This document shows, in pieces, positions 60,568-64,000 of a stretch of 64,000 bases of DNA. The position numbers and the translations under genes are program-made. How positions within the stretch are numbered: the first letter of the stretch is position 1; each line of letters starts with the position of its first letter. The notes under the pieces are model-generated. The model worked only from the letters and a program-made list of their open reading frames with translations, had not been told where the DNA came from and did no database searches. Where the stretch lies: assembly GCA_902582875.1 (NCBI GenBank), contig CACHTV010000004.1, positions 1-64,000 of the forward strand, written 5' to 3'. The DNA comes from an uncultured Pelagibacteraceae bacterium (GTDB lineage Bacteria > Pseudomonadota > Alphaproteobacteria > Pelagibacterales > Pelagibacteraceae).

Positions 60568-61437
60568 TTACTTCCTAAATCTTTTAATTAAACTTGAGGT
60601 ATCCCATCTTTGACCACCCATCTTTTGCACTTCACCGTAATATTCATCTATTAATTTTGTAATAGGAAGCGGTGAATTATTTTTCTTTGCTTCATCCATT
60701 GCAATCTTTAAATCTTTTCTCATCCAGTCCACAGCAAACCCATAATCAAATTTATCCTCAATCATTGTTTTATGTCTATTGTCCATTTGCCATGATTGAG
60801 CTGCACCTTTAGAAATTACTTCAATCACATCATGCATATTTAAACCAGCGTTCATTCCAAAATTTATAGCTTCAGATAAACCTTGAACTAAACCAGCTAT
60901 ACAAATTTGGTTAACCATTTTTGTAAGTTGACCGCTACCGGAAGGTCCGAGTAATTTAATTTTTTTACTATAACAATCGATTACAGGCTCAGCTTTTTTA
61001 AATGGAGCTTCGTCTCCACCAACCATTACAGTTAAGGTTCCCCCCTCAGCGCCAGCTTGTCCACCTGATATGGGCGCGTCTAAAAATTCAAATCCTTTTG
61101 TTTTTGCTTCTTTATATAGTTCTCGAGCAATATTTGCTGAGGCAGTAGTATTATCAATATAGATTGCTCCTTTTTTGGCAGTTTTAAATAATCCTTTGTC
61201 ACCTAATGTTACTTCTCTTAAATCATTATCATTTCCAACACATGTAAAAATAAAGTCACAATCTTTAGCAGCGTCCATTGGCGTATTAGCTATTTTGCCT
61301 TTGTGCCCTTTAGCCCATTTTTCTGCTTTAGTTTTTGTACGATTATAAACAGTTACATCATGCCCACCTTTTGATATATAACCTGCCATAGGATAACCCA
61401 TGACACCCAAACCTATGAAAGCAACTTTACAACTCAT
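60568..61437 (-). CDS. 3-hydroxyisobutyrate/2-hydroxy-3-oxopropionate dehydrogenase family protein
   Basis: 289 residues of the beta-hydroxyacid dehydrogenase family. The N-terminal cofactor motif is FIGLGVMGYPMAGYISKGGH (7-26), NRTKTK follows with the NADP-type Arg, then FLDAPISGGQAGAEGGTLTVMVGG (about 115-138) and the catalytic Lys in GQLTKMVNQICIAG near 172. Tartronate-semialdehyde reductase (GlxR/GarR) and 3-hydroxyisobutyrate dehydrogenase cannot be told apart here. Its ATG lies only 2 bases from the ATG of the divergent MFS gene. Confidence 0.85.
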   Translation of the reverse strand: MSCKVAFIGLGVMGYPMAGYISKGGHDVTVYNRTKTKAEKWAKGHKGKIANTPMDAAKDCDFIFTCVGNDNDLREVTLGDKGLFKTAKKGAIYIDNTTASANIARELYKEAKTKGFEFLDAPISGGQAGAEGGTLTVMVGGDEAPFKKAEPVIDCYSKKIKLLGPSGSGQLTKMVNQICIAGLVQGLSEAINFGMNAGLNMHDVIEVISKGAAQSWQMDNRHKTMIEDKFDYGFAVDWMRKDLKIAMDEAKKNNSPLPITKLIDEYYGEVQKMGGQRWDTSSLIKRFRK

Positions 61438-61439
61438 AA

Positions 61440-62654
61440 ATGATTAACCTTCCTTTAAACAAAAAAGTAATTATATTTGGATTTATATTTACATTTTTTT
61501 CTAGTTTTGGACAGAGCTTTTTTTTGGGATTGTTTAACGCACCAATTAGAAATGAATTAGATATCACCCATGGTCAATTTGGAAATATTTATGCAACTGC
61601 AACAATTTTTTCTAGCCTTTTATTAATTTGGATCGGTAAGAAAATAGATGAATATCAAATAATTTATTATTCTTTTTTTGTTATTTTATTATTATTTTTA
61701 TCATCTTTATTCTTTTCCTTTATAAACAGTATTTATTTTTTGGCAGCTGGAATATTTTTAATGAGATTTTCTGGGCAAGGCTTAATGAGTCATGCTGCTA
61801 CAACTACAATTTCAAGATTTTTTGAAAAATCAAGAGGAAAAGCTCTTAGCACAATTTGGCTTGGTTTATCGTCAGCAGAATTTATTTTACCTGTTTTAGC
61901 AACTTATTTATTTGTCATTTATTCTTGGAGGATAGTTTGGCAAGGAATTGCGTTATTAATAATTTTACTTTTACCCTTAATAATTTTAAATACAATTAGA
62001 AACATTAAGTTAGACTCTAGAGAAAATGATCAAAACTCTAATGAAAAAGTTAAAATAAAGAGTTGGAAAAGAAAAGAAGTAATTAAAGATTATAGATTTT
62101 ATATTATTTCATTAAATATGCTGGCAATGCCTTGGATAGCTACAGGAGTGTTTGTATATCAATCATTTATTTCTGACTCAAAAACGTGGAACATCTACAC
62201 TATACCTAAAGCTTTCATGGTGTATTCTATAGCTTCAATTATAACTTTATTTTTTTCTGGTTTTTTAGTTGATAAATTTACAAGTAGAAAATTAATTCCA
62301 TTAATGAATATTCCATTGCTTTTAGCAATGTTTGTATTATTTTATTATCAACACGAAATTTCTGCTTATATTTTTCTTGGTTTAATAGGTGTTTCTAATG
62401 GACTTGCAAACATTCTTGGCTCTTCTACTTGGGCTGAAATTTACGGGGTAAAATTTATTGGATCTATTAAAGCTTTAACTACTGCTTTTATGGTTTTCTC
62501 CACAGCGTTTGGAACAGCTGTTTTTGGGCTATTAATTGATAATGGTTTTGCTATTGAGAATATTGCTTTTATTTCGGGAGCATATATCGTTATTTCGTTA
62601 ATTCTTTTAATGATAATAAGAAAAACTTTAGAACCAATTAAGCTTAGAAAATAA
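61440..62654 (+). CDS. MFS transporter
   Basis: 404 residues with about twelve helices: SFGQSFFLGLFNAPIRNEL in helix 1 and loop, GKKIDEYQI in place of the usual signature loop, RFSGQGLMSHAATTTISRFFEK near 105 and a central charged loop (about 190-215). The substrate is unknown; similar carriers are often annotated as nitrate/nitrite or oxalate type without evidence. Its start codon stands 2 bases from the divergent dehydrogenase start, so its promoter must lie within that gene. Confidence 0.82.
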   Translation: MINLPLNKKVIIFGFIFTFFSSFGQSFFLGLFNAPIRNELDITHGQFGNIYATATIFSSLLLIWIGKKIDEYQIIYYSFFVILLLFLSSLFFSFINSIYFLAAGIFLMRFSGQGLMSHAATTTISRFFEKSRGKALSTIWLGLSSAEFILPVLATYLFVIYSWRIVWQGIALLIILLLPLIILNTIRNIKLDSRENDQNSNEKVKIKSWKRKEVIKDYRFYIISLNMLAMPWIATGVFVYQSFISDSKTWNIYTIPKAFMVYSIASIITLFFSGFLVDKFTSRKLIPLMNIPLLLAMFVLFYYQHEISAYIFLGLIGVSNGLANILGSSTWAEIYGVKFIGSIKALTTAFMVFSTAFGTAVFGLLIDNGFAIENIAFISGAYIVISLILLMIIRKTLEPIKLRK

Positions 62655-62692
62655 TTGATTTATTTAGATTATTTGAATATATACTCAGCATC

Positions 62693-63190
62693 ATGGCAAG
62701 AATTACCGTTGAAGATTGTTTAGAAAAAATTGATAACCAGTACGATTTAGTTTTATTAGCTAAAGAGAGAACGTCTCAATTAAACGCTGGTGCCCCGATG
62801 TTAGTCGAAGAAGATAATGACAAAAGAACTATTATTTCATTAAGAGAGATAGGTGATGGAAAAATTTCTGTAAAAGAATTAGAAGAAAGTGCAATTAAAA
62901 GATTGCGAAAAGAACCAGATGAGGTTGAACAACAAGAGGAAATCGAAGAAGAAACTAATGATGATTTTGAAAATTTATATAAAGGTCAAATTTCAAAAAG
63001 TGGAGTAGCGATTTTACCTTCAAAAAGAACACGTAGAATACCTGAAGTTAAAAAACCTAGTCTGGCAGATGAAGCTTTATCAGAATTAAAATCTGAACAA
63101 CCAGAAATTAAAGAAGAAAATCTAGAAACCGAAGAAGCACCTCTTGAATTAAATGAAGAGGTTCCATCAGAAGAAGACAAACCAGAATAA
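62693..63190 (+). CDS. rpoZ: RNA polymerase omega subunit with a long acidic C-terminus
   Basis: 165 residues. The first 65 are the normal omega fold: ARITVEDCLEKIDNQYDLVLLAKERTSQL, then KRTIISLREIGDGKISVKEL and a helix ending AIKRL. The rest is a low-complexity acidic tail rich in Glu and Pro, with a short basic island near 108-117 (PSKRTRRIPE). Alphaproteobacterial omegas are often extended, but this is longer than usual. It stabilises the beta' subunit. It precedes the dihydrouridine synthase gene by 3 bases. Confidence 0.92.
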   Translation: MARITVEDCLEKIDNQYDLVLLAKERTSQLNAGAPMLVEEDNDKRTIISLREIGDGKISVKELEESAIKRLRKEPDEVEQQEEIEEETNDDFENLYKGQISKSGVAILPSKRTRRIPEVKKPSLADEALSELKSEQPEIKEENLETEEAPLELNEEVPSEEDKPE

Positions 63191-63193
63191 ATT

Positions 63194-64000
63194 ATGATTA
63201 AGACTGTTTCAGTTGCACCTATGATGGATTGCACTGACAAGCATGAAATATATTTTTTAAGTTTAATTAGTAAAAATATTCATTTTTATACAGAAATGAT
63301 TGTTTCAAACGCAATCATCAAAGGAGATAGAAATAAACTCCTATCTTTTAAAAAAATATCTAATCCAGTTACATTGCAAGTAGGAGGTTCAAATCCAAAA
63401 GAATTGGCGGAAGCTTGTAAAATTTCAGAAGATTATGGTTATAAAGAAATTAATTTAAATTTAGGCTGTCCGAGTAAAAAAGTTCAAAAAAATAAATTTG
63501 GAGCATGTCTTATGCAAGAACCAAGTCTTGTTGGAAGATGCATAGAGGCAATGTCAAATTCTACAAAACTTCCTATTACTATAAAAACAAGAATTGGATA
63601 TAATGAAGTAGAAGATTTTGAATTTTTAAAGAAATTTATTCAAACAACAAAAGATGCAGGATCTAAAAAGTTTATTATTCATGCTAGAAGAGCAATATTA
63701 AAAAAATTAACTCCAAAAGAAAATTTAAACATACCACCTTTAAAATATGATTTTGTTTATAGATTAAAAGAATTTTTTAAGAAAGATGAAATAATTATTA
63801 ATGGAGGAATCAAGACCATTCAAGATATCAAGAGTCATTTAGAAAAAGTCGACGGAACAATGATTGGGAGAGCTATATATCATTCTCCATATTTTTTAGC
63901 AGAAATAGAAAAAAAAATTTTTAAAAATTATGATGTGCCTAGCAGATCTGAAGTTATGGAAAACTTAATTCCATATATACAAGAACAAACTTCTAAGGGA
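63194..64000 (+). CDS. dusA: tRNA-dihydrouridine synthase (DusA-like), partial
   Basis: From the ATG at 63194 the frame is open to the end of the window (269 codons), so the C-terminus is missing. It starts VSVAPMMDCTDKH, the FMN-binding start of Dus enzymes, and has LQVGGSNPKELAEA, INLNLGCPSKKVQKNKFGACLM with the catalytic Cys (about 101), ITIKTRIGYN, FIIHARRAIL and IIINGGIKTIQD. It reduces uridines in the tRNA D-loop. The HARRA type segment favours the DusA branch. It is 3 bases downstream of rpoZ. Confidence 0.9.
   Translation, partial: MIKTVSVAPMMDCTDKHEIYFLSLISKNIHFYTEMIVSNAIIKGDRNKLLSFKKISNPVTLQVGGSNPKELAEACKISEDYGYKEINLNLGCPSKKVQKNKFGACLMQEPSLVGRCIEAMSNSTKLPITIKTRIGYNEVEDFEFLKKFIQTTKDAGSKKFIIHARRAILKKLTPKENLNIPPLKYDFVYRLKEFFKKDEIIINGGIKTIQDIKSHLEKVDGTMIGRAIYHSPYFLAEIEKKIFKNYDVPSRSEVMENLIPYIQEQTSKG

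Overview
The window looks like chromosome from a SAR11-clade (Pelagibacterales) alphaproteobacterium. The sequence is very AT-rich, the proteins are rich in Lys, Asn and Ile, intergenic gaps are short, and many genes overlap by 1 to 26 bases. The gene set also fits: aprM-aprB-aprA, suyAB, xsc, a TauABC importer, TRAP transporters, and a compact surface-polysaccharide island. The assignment is from gene content and style only. No rRNA gene is present. No stretch longer than 300 bases lacks a gene or an RNA candidate; the longest gap is about 276 bases, before the TauE-like gene, and it holds a 44-codon ORF.

Layout. (1) 1-5.4 kb: housekeeping genes: partial cysQ, a DUF3553 protein, mnmA, a multi-hairpin RNA candidate, a membrane protein with a 27-residue basic peptide gene, metC and an MFS carrier. 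(2) 5.5-38 kb: a large organosulfonate region. It holds a CADD-like di-iron protein, a HIGH-type nucleotidyltransferase, aprM/aprB/aprA, a TauE-type exporter, suyAB, xsc, a GMC flavoprotein (candidate isethionate dehydrogenase), a TRAP transporter (dctPQM), an HpsN-like dehydrogenase, a zinc alcohol dehydrogenase, an SDR, a phosphotransacetylase, a ComC-type dehydrogenase, tauABC, taurine:pyruvate aminotransferase and alanine dehydrogenase. Embedded in it are unexplained genes: two GT17 glycosyltransferases, two small exported two-cysteine proteins, and a five-gene operon of small proteins with alpha-beta-barrel, GYD and four-helix membrane members. (3) 38.3-48.9 kb: a polysaccharide island next to an elongator tRNA-Met, with dTDP-sugar genes (rfbB, rfbC, fdtA-like, DegT aminotransferase, sugar C-methyltransferase, reductases/epimerases) and glycosyltransferases. 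(4) 48.9-53.2 kb: purine/methylthioadenosine and polyamine genes: apt, mtnP, mtnA, a 34-residue ORF, a class II aldolase, and a SpeD-SpeE fusion. (5) 53.3-64 kb: a polar amino-acid ABC importer without an ATPase gene, a nitrilase-family amidase, core-LPS-type glycosyltransferases, assorted metabolic genes, rpoZ and a partial dihydrouridine synthase.

How it fits together. Taurine would enter by TauABC and be transaminated by Tpa, with Ald regenerating pyruvate. Xsc would cleave sulfoacetaldehyde to sulfite and acetyl phosphate, and Pta would make acetyl-CoA. 2,3-Dihydroxypropane-1-sulfonate (DHPS) would enter by the TRAP system and be oxidised by HpsN to sulfolactate, which SuyAB splits to pyruvate and sulfite. 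ComC and the alcohol dehydrogenases may interconvert stereoisomers. Sulfite would be exported by the TauE-like permease or oxidised to APS by AprBA with electrons passing to AprM. No recognisable ATP sulfurylase is in the window. Three transporter operons share one design: a strong intrinsic terminator directly after the solute-binding-protein gene.

No CRISPR array, insertion sequence or prophage was seen.
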